Of a DNA stretch of 33,356 bases, positions 1 to 6,410 are shown piece by piece. The stretch lies in the NCBI GenBank assembly GCA_945928315.1, contig CAMENN010000020.1, positions 1-33,356 on the forward strand. The letters run 5' to 3'. The translations under genes and the position numbers were made by a program. The notes below the pieces were generated by a model. The model was not told where the DNA came from and made no database searches. It saw only the letters and a list, made by a program, of their open reading frames with translations. Source of the DNA: an uncultured Clostridia bacterium (GTDB lineage Bacteria; Bacillota; Clostridia; Christensenellales; Aristaeellaceae). Every line of letters starts with the position of its first letter. Position 1 is the first letter of the stretch.

Positions 1-6
1 GGCGCT

Positions 7-13
7 CTCCTTT
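7..13 (-). promoter_or_regulatory. Possible ribosome binding site of a gene off the left edge
   Basis: Read on the minus strand, the last bases before the window edge contain AAAGGAG followed by about six bases. This is the right spacing for a start codon lying at or just beyond the edge. No coding sequence is visible, so this rests on the motif alone. Confidence 0.3.
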
Positions 14-115
14 TGAGGTGTTCTTCGGTGTTGCACTTGCTTGACAATCTACCAACGCCCCTTGGCAGGTTTCAGGGCGGCAGCCCTGAACATCCCCCAG
101 TTCCCCCAAAAAACA

Positions 116-159
116 AGAACCGGCAGTCGCCCCGGCGGCGGGGCGACGAAACCGGTTCT
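116..159 (-). terminator. Nested hairpin terminator, minus strand
   Basis: AGAACCGG (116-123) pairs with CCGGTTCT (152-159), and inside it GTCGCCCC (126-133) pairs with GGGGCGAC (140-147). On the minus strand the stem is followed by TTGTTTTTT, as in an intrinsic terminator. It would end a minus-strand transcript entering from the right, or act as a second terminator behind the hairpin at 296-327. I see no credible gene in 1-533. Confidence 0.6.
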
Positions 160-295
160 GACAGCGCCGGTTGAAGGCGGCGCGAAGGCCTGCAGAAAGC
201 GAAGCGACGTTTCTTCATCAACCTGCGCCGCCCGCCGGACCAAAAACCATATCCCACTCCGGGCAGCGCAAACCCGCAACAATCACAAGACAAAA

Positions 296-327
296 CCGCC
301 CGCCGGAACAGATGTTCCGGCGGGCGG
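296..327 (-). terminator. Intrinsic terminator downstream of the GH13 gene
   Basis: A perfect 14-bp stem (CCGCCCGCCGGAAC, 296-309, with its complement at 314-327) has a 4-base loop. On the minus strand it is followed by TTTTGTCTTG. It lies about 200 bp past the stop of the minus-strand glycosidase gene, beyond the repeat at 376-525, and is the best candidate for the end of that transcript. Confidence 0.75.
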
Positions 328-375
328 TGCTATACAGTTTTCGCAGCAGGGCACGCGGCAGCTTCAAGCAGCCTA

Positions 376-525
376 GCCGCGGCCGTAATGGTCGCCTTCG
401 GCTCCGCTCCGGCCTGCGTTCATGACTGGAAGCGTTAGGGCTGCCGCCCTAAAACCTGCTTGAGGCGCCGCCCCAACCCCCGCAAGGGGCTAAGCCCCTT
501 GACCCTTCCTCGCTTCGCACCTGTT
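376..525 (-). repeat. Hairpin-rich intergenic repeat, copy 1 (partial)
   Basis: On the minus strand this reads GCGAAGCGAGGAAGGG, then a hairpin CAAGGGGC/GCCCCTTG, then TTAGGGC/GCCCTAA between GGTTT and AACG, then a block shared with 6268-6308. It begins just after the stop codon of the GH13 gene. Linkers match the other copies in the window while stem bases differ but still pair. The conserved TIR-like ends seen in other copies are not recognisable here. A further plus-strand fragment of the second hairpin (CAGGGC/GCCCTG) lies at about 68-95. Confidence 0.75.
378..418 (+). repeat. 41-bp dispersed repeat, first copy
   Basis: The block starting CGCGGCCGTAATGGTCGCC and ending CTCCGGCCTGCG recurs at 6268-6308 with a single C/T difference. 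Both copies sit at the same side of a hairpin-rich repeat, so this is probably an extra module of that family. Confidence 0.85.
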
Positions 526-533
526 TGAAGATT

Positions 534-2489
534 TTATTGCTGCATAACCTCGCAGGCTGCGTTCGCCTTGAACAGCGTCAGCCCGCGCATGCCGCGCAGG
601 TGAATCGTAAACGCTCCGCCGCGCGCACAGCACGTCTCGCCGTCCTCGCCGCGCAGCTCCTGCGCGCCGCTCAGCTCCTCCGCACTCAGATAGATGTCCA
701 GCGCGCGCGCACTGCGGTTGATCAGCGTCACCGCGCACGCGTCCTGCGCCGGATGCCCCAGCGCATCCTGTCCGCCCTCGATCGTGCGGATCACGCCAAA
801 AACGTCGTCACACGGCGCGATGAACCGGCATTCGCCCACCGACAGCACCGGATTCTCCCGCCGCATCGCGATCATCCGGCGATAGTACGCCAGCAGCTCC
901 GCGTCCTCATGCCCCCAGGGATAGGTGCGCCGGCAGAACGGGTCCGCACAGCCCTCCAGCCCCGCCTCATCCGCATAGTAGATGCACGGCATGCCCGGCA
1001 TGCTCATGATCATGCGCAGCATCAGATGCTCGCGCAGCGTGCCCATCATCCGCTCCTCCTGCGTGAGCCGGTGCTCGGCGCGGCGGGAGCGCAGCAGATC
1101 GCTGCCGTCGTTTCCCGCCAGCACGTTCAGGATGCGCGGCCGGTCGTGGCTGCCCATCAGGTTCATCAGCGCATAGAAGAATGGCCGCGGATAGTTCTGC
1201 TGCAGCGCCTGCAGGCTGTGCACGACGGCTCCCGCGCGGACCTGCCCCATCAGGAAGCCCACCAGTGCCTCCCGCAGCGGATAGTTCATCACGCTGTCCA
1301 GCGTGTCGCCCATCACATAGGAGCGCATCGCGCCGTAGGAGACCTTGTGGCTGGCGTCCTCCCAGACCTCGCCCAGCACCGCCGCTTCGGGATTCGTCGC
1401 CTTCACCTGGCGGCGCAGCTCGCGCAGGAACTCCATCGGCAGCTCGTCGGCCACATCCAGCCGCCAGCCGCTCGATCCCGCGCGCACCCAGTGCTTCACC
1501 ACGGCGTCCTCGCCGCTGAGCACATACCTGCGGAAGTCCTCGTCCATCTCATTGACGTTGGGCAGCGTGCGGAAGCCCCACCAGCAGTCGTACTCCTCCG
1601 GCCACTTCTTGAAGCTGAACCACTTCGCGTAGGGCGAGTCCGGATCGCGGTAGGCGCCGGTCTTCTCACCGTGCGTGCCGCGGCGGTTGAAGTAGACGCT
1701 GTCATCGCCCATGTGGGAGAACACGCCGTCGAGCATCACGCGGATGCCCAGCTTCTTCGCGTCCTCGCACAGGCGGGTAAAGGCCGCCTCGTCGCCGAAC
1801 ATCGGGTCGATCTGCATGTAGTCGCCCGTGTCGTATTTGTGATTGGTGCGCGCCAGGAAGATCGGGTTGAAGTAGATGACACTGACGCCCAGCTCCTTGA
1901 GATAGGGCAGCTTCTGGCGCACGCCCTCCAGGTTGCCGCCGTAGAAATCGCTGGCGAAATTGTCGCCGTTTTCGGAGATGTTGAGGAAGGGCATCTCGTC
2001 CCATTTTTCATGCAGGCACTGGCCCTCGCGCGCCTTGAACAGCGCGTCGGTGCCCTCGCCGTGACAAAAGCGGTCCACCATGATCTGATACATGACGCCG
2101 CCGGCCATCCAGTCCGGCACCTCGTAATCCTGATCGTAGACGGTGATCTGGAAGTCCGTGGTGCTGTCCATCCTGCCCTCGCCGCAGCCGGTGTCGTCCT
2201 GCGCGCCGAGCACATAGCGCGTGCCTCCGTCCGTCACCTCGAAGCGGTACCAGCACAGGCAGGGCGTCTGGGGCACGGAGATCTGCGCCTCATAAAAGAA
2301 GCTCCCCGCGCGCAGGCCGAGCGGACGCATCGGATAGCGATGCTCCGCGCCATCCCATGTGCGCAGCTCCACACACTGTATGTCCTGCCCGCCGCGCAGC
2401 GCGACGCGCAGGCGCACCTGCGAGCCGGTCTTCAGCGCGCCGAGGGGAGCGCGATAAAACGCATCCGTTGAACAATGCTCGAGGATCAT
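534..2489 (-). CDS. GH13 alpha-glycosidase (neopullulanase/cyclomaltodextrinase-like)
   Basis: Probable alpha-glucan hydrolase of 651 residues without a signal peptide, so cytoplasmic. It probably acts on imported maltodextrins, pullulan fragments or cyclodextrins. Residues 1 to about 120 look like a CBM34-type N-terminal domain (opening MILEHCSTDAFYR). The GH13 barrel follows: conserved region I DGVFSH, the nucleophile Asp345 in GWRLDVADE, the acid/base Glu374 in GEVWEDA, and the third carboxylate Asp449 in GSHDRPR. All three catalytic acids are present. I chose the ATG at 2489 because homologues begin this way and a GGAG lies about 11 bases upstream; an in-frame ATG at 2543 lacks a ribosome binding site. 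A TTGACA-N17-TAAAAT promoter lies upstream. Exact substrate preference cannot be read from sequence. Confidence 0.93.
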   Translation of the reverse strand: MILEHCSTDAFYRAPLGALKTGSQVRLRVALRGGQDIQCVELRTWDGAEHRYPMRPLGLRAGSFFYEAQISVPQTPCLCWYRFEVTDGGTRYVLGAQDDTGCGEGRMDSTTDFQITVYDQDYEVPDWMAGGVMYQIMVDRFCHGEGTDALFKAREGQCLHEKWDEMPFLNISENGDNFASDFYGGNLEGVRQKLPYLKELGVSVIYFNPIFLARTNHKYDTGDYMQIDPMFGDEAAFTRLCEDAKKLGIRVMLDGVFSHMGDDSVYFNRRGTHGEKTGAYRDPDSPYAKWFSFKKWPEEYDCWWGFRTLPNVNEMDEDFRRYVLSGEDAVVKHWVRAGSSGWRLDVADELPMEFLRELRRQVKATNPEAAVLGEVWEDASHKVSYGAMRSYVMGDTLDSVMNYPLREALVGFLMGQVRAGAVVHSLQALQQNYPRPFFYALMNLMGSHDRPRILNVLAGNDGSDLLRSRRAEHRLTQEERMMGTLREHLMLRMIMSMPGMPCIYYADEAGLEGCADPFCRRTYPWGHEDAELLAYYRRMIAMRRENPVLSVGECRFIAPCDDVFGVIRTIEGGQDALGHPAQDACAVTLINRSARALDIYLSAEELSGAQELRGEDGETCCARGGAFTIHLRGMRGLTLFKANAACEVMQQ

Positions 2490-2588
2490 ATCGTCAGCCA
2501 CTCCATCCGTCAGATTGCCGCCACAAAACGCATGCCCATGCACCGTCCGGGGCCGGACATCCGTCCCAAAAGGTACCGCAGCCTTTTT

Positions 2589-2617
2589 ATTTTAACCCAC
2601 TTTACAGCGCATGTCAA
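2589..2617 (-). promoter_or_regulatory. Promoter of the GH13 gene
   Basis: On the minus strand, TTGACA (2612-2617) is followed after 17 bases by TAAAAT (2589-2594), close to the sigma-A consensus. The predicted transcript has a leader of about 90 bases before the ATG at 2489. Confidence 0.75.
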
Positions 2618-2684
2618 ACCCCCGCGAGGCGAAGATTTCACAATTTTGTTGCAATCCGATTGCTTGCCTGCTACAACTGCGGTT

Positions 2685-2690
2685 TATAAT
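2685..2690 (+). promoter_or_regulatory. Candidate -10 box for the 2722-3318 gene
   Basis: A perfect TATAAT lies 31 bases before the start codon. Upstream hexamers resembling -35 (TTGCTT, TTGCCT) are at spacings of 19 and 15, so the match is incomplete. The divergent GH13 promoter is next to it. Confidence 0.4.
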
Positions 2691-2721
2691 GGCCTCACTG
2701 CATGAAAAGGAGGAGGACAGC

Positions 2722-3318
2722 ATGCGCAGACACCCATGGATACTCCTGTGCTCGGCGGGCGCAGCCGTCCTGTTCTCCTGCGCGCTCGCGCTGCGCACGC
2801 TGCCCCAGGCCGATCCCGCCGGCACGGCCGCTCCGGAGCCGACCGCCACGTGCGGCCCGGCCTCCATCGCGGACGAGGCGGATGCCTACGCGCTCTTTGC
2901 GGATCTGGCGGACGGGAGCGTCACGCGGCTCTCGGTCGTCACGGCGGAAAGCCAGTACATCTTCAAGTGCTCGGAGGATGCGCGCATCAGCGTGAACGGC
3001 CAGAAGGCCGACCGGGACGTCTTTCTGACGCTGCTCGATCAGATCCTGACGATGCCGGTGGTGACGATTCCGCCGTTTGTTCCGGCGGACGAGGCAACGG
3101 TGACGCTGACGCTCGTCACGGACAGCGCGCAGTACACGGCGGCGTTCTACCGGGACGGGGACGAGGAGAGCCCGTACATAAGCATCATCTCCGGCGGGAC
3201 GGACGCGCCGTGCTACCAGCGGACGGACCGCTGGCGGCTGGGCACGATGCTGCTGGCGTGCGAAGGCACGCGGATTCAGGACGAGCAGGGCGCGGAGACG
3301 CCGATGGGGAATGACTGA
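2722..3318 (+). CDS. Membrane-anchored or secreted protein of unknown function
   Basis: I do not recognise this 198-residue protein. It starts MRRHPWILLCSAGAAVLFSC, a positively charged start followed by a hydrophobic segment that is either an uncleaved N-terminal anchor or a signal peptide. The cysteine in LFSC is a poor lipobox. A Pro/Ala-rich linker follows, then a soluble domain with alternating hydrophobic residues (for example SVVTAESQYIFKC and VTLTLVTDSAQYTAAFY) that suggests beta structure. The ATG at 2722 is preceded by AAAGGAGGAGGACAGC, a very strong ribosome binding site; the in-frame ATG at 2611 has none. It stands alone, divergent from the GH13 gene and followed by a repeat copy. 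Confidence 0.8.
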   Translation: MRRHPWILLCSAGAAVLFSCALALRTLPQADPAGTAAPEPTATCGPASIADEADAYALFADLADGSVTRLSVVTAESQYIFKCSEDARISVNGQKADRDVFLTLLDQILTMPVVTIPPFVPADEATVTLTLVTDSAQYTAAFYRDGDEESPYISIISGGTDAPCYQRTDRWRLGTMLLACEGTRIQDEQGAETPMGND

Positions 3319-3340
3319 TCGAATTACCTGATAGAGGCGA

Positions 3341-3480
3341 ACTATAAGCGCGAAGCGAGGAAGGGAGTCTGAGGGACAATGTCCCTCAGGCAGGGGTATG
3401 GGGGTAAGACCCCCATCGTTCCCAATCGCGAAGCGATCAAAGAAAAAGCCGTCAGGGAGCGAAGCGTTACCTGACGGGGC
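3341..3480 (+). repeat. Hairpin-rich intergenic repeat, copy 2
   Basis: The order of modules is TAAGCGCGAAGCGAGGAAGGG, hairpin CTGAGGGAC/GTCCCTCAG, hairpin ATGGGGGT/ACCCCCAT, hairpin ATCGC-GAA-GCGAT, then GTCAGG/CCTGAC enclosing GAGCGAAGCG. It contains three GCGAAGC sequences. It begins 22 bases after the stop of the preceding plus-strand gene. Confidence 0.85.
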
Positions 3481-3538
3481 GGAGCTCCTGGCTGTTTCTG
3501 TTTGACGGCCATGCAAAACGCTTTCCAAAGCGCAAAGC

Positions 3539-3911
3539 GGGGCTGTCAGGCTAATTCCGAACATTCCATAAAGCAATTTTACTAAGAATAATTGGCTTTT
3601 TTGAGCTTGGGGCTCTGCGACCTCCGCCCCGCCAAAGGGCTTTCCGATCGGTCCGGGAATTGCAATCGTCGCAGCAAGCTGCTCCTTTGCAATTCCGACG
3701 CTCCGCCTGCCTTCATCCTCCGGGGAACCCACATAGTCGCGGCTTTCGCCGCTCCTTGTGGTTCCCGACGTTCCGCCTGCCTTTTTCCCGCACAGCGGGC
3801 GGCAGGCTCCAGTCCCACTGGCGGCGGCAGGCTCCGGTCCCTTTGGAAACCTTCGGGCGCAAACCCTCTTAGTATTGCTTGGAAAGTTTGGATTCTTAGC
3901 CTGACAGCCCC
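3539..3911. mobile_element. MITE-like element with long imperfect terminal inverted repeats
   Basis: GGGGCTGTCAGGCTAA at 3539-3554 is exactly complementary to 3896-3911. Similarity continues inward for about 30 more bases with small gaps: CC-AAC-TTCC, AAGCAAT and ACTAAGA occur in the same order in both arms. The 373-bp element encodes nothing credible and carries two covarying hairpin modules plus a larger hairpin. No transposase is in the window, and I could not define a target duplication. The rest of the gap between genes (3481-3538, 3912-3948) holds no gene that I can see. Confidence 0.65.
3656..3815 (+). repeat. Array of two covarying hairpin modules plus a large hairpin
   Basis: Module one: GGAATTGCAA (3656-3665) pairs with TTGCAATTCC (3687-3696), with inner stem GCAG/CTGC. 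Module two: GGGAACC-C-ACA (3723-3733) pairs with TGTGGTTCCC (3757-3766), with inner stem GCGGC/GCCGC. Both share GTCGC on the left, CTCCTT on the right, and are followed by GACG-TCCGCCTGCC. A larger hairpin, CCGCCTGCC and CCCGC pairing with GCGGG and GGCAGG, closes the array. The third copy of the module is at 32588-32633. Confidence 0.75.
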
Positions 3912-3948
3912 ATATCGTTCGGCCAAAAGCCGCTTTGTTCAAAGGCCC

Positions 3949-4602
3949 TTATTCCTTCACCACGCTGCCGGCCTTCTCCATCTCCTCCAGCTCGTGCATG
4001 TACTTGTACACGGTGTAGCGGGAGACGTTCAGCCGCTCCGCGACGATCGCCACGGACTTCTGGTAGGTGAACGCGCGGCGCTTGTACAGCATGCGGATGA
4101 TGCGCATGCGGTCGGTCTTCTTCATCGCCTCCGGCTCCTTGCCCACGGCGCTGATGCACTCGCGCAGCAGCTCCTCCAACTGGCTGCGGGCATCCTGCAT
4201 GAGCGTCTGCTGCAGATCGCCGCTGGTCGCCGTCATCTCCGCCATCATCTGCTGGGCGCGCACCATGTTGGTGATGTCCAGATTGATGCCCAGCGCGAAG
4301 TGATAGTCCTCACCCACGACGTTGAACGTCGTGCTCTTGAGTGTGCGCCCGTCGCGCGAGAGCACGAGCTGATTGGTGTAGTCCTTGTTCTTGTAGACCG
4401 TCTCGTCGTAATCGCCGATGTCGCCGAAGATGTCCGCGGTGGAGCCGACCTCTCTGCCGGTCACCGTGCCGTTGTAGATGGCCAGAATCGGGTGGCCCGG
4501 ACGGGTCATGTCATGCACGAGCGTCTCGCAGTTCGGGCCGAACATCGTCGCGATGCCCTTGGCCTCATTTTTCAGGAACGTGAGCATATCCTCTCGGGTC
4601 AT
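3949..4602 (-). CDS. YheO-type PAS/helix-turn-helix transcriptional regulator
   Basis: DNA-binding regulator of 217 residues, the usual size for the family. Residues 1-115 form a YheO-like PAS sensor domain (FGPNCETLVHDM, VVGEDYHFALGINLDITNM). A linker helix follows, and residues about 155-208 form the HTH_22 domain (AIVAERLNVSRYTVYKYMHELE). The family includes E. coli DauR and YheO; the ligand is usually unknown. No obvious target operon is adjacent, and the upstream gene is a glycosyltransferase-like protein whose last codons contain this gene's promoter (TTGCGA-N17-TATAAT). The start at 4602 follows a purine-rich GGAGGGAG stretch. Family assignment is firm; the regulated genes are unknown. 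Confidence 0.92.
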   Translation of the reverse strand: MTREDMLTFLKNEAKGIATMFGPNCETLVHDMTRPGHPILAIYNGTVTGREVGSTADIFGDIGDYDETVYKNKDYTNQLVLSRDGRTLKSTTFNVVGEDYHFALGINLDITNMVRAQQMMAEMTATSGDLQQTLMQDARSQLEELLRECISAVGKEPEAMKKTDRMRIIRMLYKRRAFTYQKSVAIVAERLNVSRYTVYKYMHELEEMEKAGSVVKE

Positions 4603-4650
4603 GGAAGCTCCCTCCGTTCATCATATTGGTTCTATTCAAATACCGATTCC

Positions 4651-4679
4651 ATTATACACACGATTTTTGCGCTTCGCAA
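4651..4679 (-). promoter_or_regulatory. Promoter of the YheO-type regulator
   Basis: On the minus strand, TTGCGA (4674-4679) is followed after 17 bases by TATAAT (4651-4656). It overlaps the stop codon of the upstream gene. The -35 box lies in TTGCGAAGCGCAA, itself a short inverted repeat. Confidence 0.75.
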
Positions 4680-5998
4680 GCCCTTTTTGCGTCAAATGCG
4701 GTGAGGACGATCGCCGCGAGCATCATGACCGACGTATCGCGCAGCGGGATGCCCAGATCCAGGACCGTCGAGAGCGACGCCAGCTCGATGAGCACGGCGG
4801 CGGGCAGCGCGCGGCGGCTGCGGGCCGCGAGAGCGACGGCGAGCGCGCCGGCCAGGAAGAAGTAGCGCTCGTGCATGCGCGGCAGGCAGAAGACGACGAG
4901 CAGGACCATCAGCAGCGCGGTGCGCAGGAAGTCCTCCGCGTCCATCCGCCGCGCGCGCGGCAGCGCAAATGCCAGCAGTGCCAGCAGCGCACCCATCGCC
5001 AGCGCGATGCCGAAGCTGCCGTAGGCATAGACGTTCAGCCCGGCGGTGTTCATCAGCCCGAAGAGCGTCGGCGCGTTGTAGGTCAGGCCGGTGTACAGCC
5101 CCGTTTGCCCCATGTAGATGGCGAGGATCTGCCCGACGCCCTTGCCGCCGAGCAGCGCGGGCAGCGCGGTGAGCACGAGCGTGCCGAGGAAGACCAGCGC
5201 GTCGGAAAGGCGCAGCCGCCCCGCCGCCCAGAGCACGGCGACGATGGGCAACAGGAACACGGCCTGCAGCTTGAACGCCAGCGAGAGTGCAAAACACGCC
5301 GCGCTCCCGGCGGGCTTCCCGCGCAGCGCCAGCGCGAGGCCCCAGAGCGCGCAGGCGGCATACAGGCTGTCGCACTGGGCGAACATACCACCGTCGAGCG
5401 CGCAGGTGGGCAGCAGCAGCACGGCGCACAGCGCCAGCGCGCCGTGGTGCTCCTCCTCCCCGGCGAGACTGGCCGCCGCGCCCGCGAGGAAGGCGTCGCC
5501 CAGGAAGCTGACGGCCTTGACGGCGTAGAGCGCGGGCACGGGCAGCCGGGTGATGGCGAAGAGGATGTACTGATAGAGCACGTTGTACTCGCCAATGCTC
5601 GCGCGCATGCCGTCGCCAAACGAGCCCGCGGCGAGCCTTTGCAGCCAGTCGGCGAGGTAGATTTCGTAGTCGCTGGACACATGATCGAGGAAGCACACGC
5701 GCAGCAGCATGCCCATGGCGCAGACCCCGGCGAGGCAGGCATGCCCGAGCAGGCTCATCCCGCGCCCGGCGCGCTGCGCGAACGCGAGCATGACACACAG
5801 CGGCGCGCAGAGCATGAGCACGGTGAGCACGCGGACGCCCAGGCCAGCCCCGGCCAGCTGGCCAAGCGAGTGGGTCATGAGCACGAGCGCAAACGCAGCA
5901 ACGGCGCAGGCGTCGAGCATCAGAAGCAGCGCGCAACCCGGTGCTTCGAGCAGAAAAGCGCGCAGGCGGTCGTCGGCGCGGGTCAGCAGGTGATTCAT
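4652..5998 (-). CDS. GT-C superfamily glycosyltransferase-like membrane protein (Gpi18-like)
   Basis: Integral membrane protein of 448 residues with roughly ten or more hydrophobic segments. It resembles predicted mannosyltransferases related to Gpi18 (COG5542), which use polyprenyl-phosphate sugars to glycosylate an extracytoplasmic acceptor. Diagnostic segments are the first outer loop VSSDYEIYLADWL, holding the acidic pair expected of GT-C enzymes, then GMFAQCDSLYA, SLAFKLQAVFLLP and LPRMHERYFF. The two genes to the right share every one of these in order, so the three are paralogues. The ATG at 5998 is preceded by AGGAGG at good spacing; an in-frame ATG at 6034 is not. Acceptor and donor are unknown. 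Confidence 0.88.
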   Translation of the reverse strand: MNHLLTRADDRLRAFLLEAPGCALLLMLDACAVAAFALVLMTHSLGQLAGAGLGVRVLTVLMLCAPLCVMLAFAQRAGRGMSLLGHACLAGVCAMGMLLRVCFLDHVSSDYEIYLADWLQRLAAGSFGDGMRASIGEYNVLYQYILFAITRLPVPALYAVKAVSFLGDAFLAGAAASLAGEEEHHGALALCAVLLLPTCALDGGMFAQCDSLYAACALWGLALALRGKPAGSAACFALSLAFKLQAVFLLPIVAVLWAAGRLRLSDALVFLGTLVLTALPALLGGKGVGQILAIYMGQTGLYTGLTYNAPTLFGLMNTAGLNVYAYGSFGIALAMGALLALLAFALPRARRMDAEDFLRTALLMVLLVVFCLPRMHERYFFLAGALAVALAARSRRALPAAVLIELASLSTVLDLGIPLRDTSVMMLAAIVLTAFDAKRACEAQKSCV

Positions 5999-6038
5999 GG
6001 GCGGCCTCCTGGACGGTGATGGGAAATGATGCAAAAAA

Positions 6039-6215
6039 ACGAGCCATAAGCGCGAAGCGAGGAAGGGGCTGGGGACATTGACCCCAGGCAGGTCTGAGCG
6101 GCAGCCCAGCGTAACCTCATCGCGAAGCGATTGAAAAAAGCAGTCAGGGAGCGAAGCGAAACCTGACGGTGAATTTTCTCACCGCCCGGCTCCATTTGGG
6201 ACTCGTATCAGGGAT
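6039..6215 (+). repeat. Hairpin-rich intergenic repeat, copy 3
   Basis: Same module order as copy 2: ATAAGCGCGAAGCGAGGAAGG, CTGGGG/CCCCAG, a degenerate second hairpin, ATCGCGAAGCGAT, and GTCAGG/CCTGAC around GAGCGAAGCG. It sits between two minus-strand genes, in plus orientation and head-to-head with copy 4. No gene is visible in 5999-6404, and the space is almost wholly repeat. Confidence 0.8.
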
Positions 6216-6267
6216 TGCGATTCAGCTCCGGCTTTACAGCATAATACGCAGCGTCAAGCGGCGTCAG

Positions 6268-6410
6268 CGCGGCCGTAATGGTCGCCTTTGGCTCCGCTCC
6301 GGCCTGCGGTTTTGGGGCTGCGCACGGGTGACGTTGGGGGATTTCATCCCCCAAACCCCTAGCCTGGGGGCCAGTCCCCAGACCCCACTTCGCTTCGCGC
6401 GGTTTCAAGC
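6268..6410 (-). repeat. Hairpin-rich intergenic repeat, copy 4, including the 41-bp block
   Basis: On the minus strand: GCTTGAAACCGCGCGAAGCGAAG, hairpin CTGGGG/CCCCAG, hairpin TTGGGGGAT/ATCCCCCAA followed by AACG, then the 41-bp block (6268-6308) also found at 378-418. The first bases overlap the end of the upstream gene, whose stop codon TGA lies inside GCTTGAAACC. Confidence 0.85.

Noticed and set aside
41-376. Open frames on both strands at 41-425
   Set aside because: No ribosome binding sites, low-complexity composition, and two terminator hairpins and repeat sequence run through them.
2722-3318. 2722-3318 product as a lipoprotein
   Set aside because: The sequence before the cysteine (VLFSC) fits the lipobox poorly; an uncleaved anchor or normal signal peptide is as likely.
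3656-3815. Hairpin modules as integron attC sites
   Set aside because: They have bulged stems like attC, but no integrase or gene cassettes are present, and the conserved parts do not show the GTTRRRY core at the ends.
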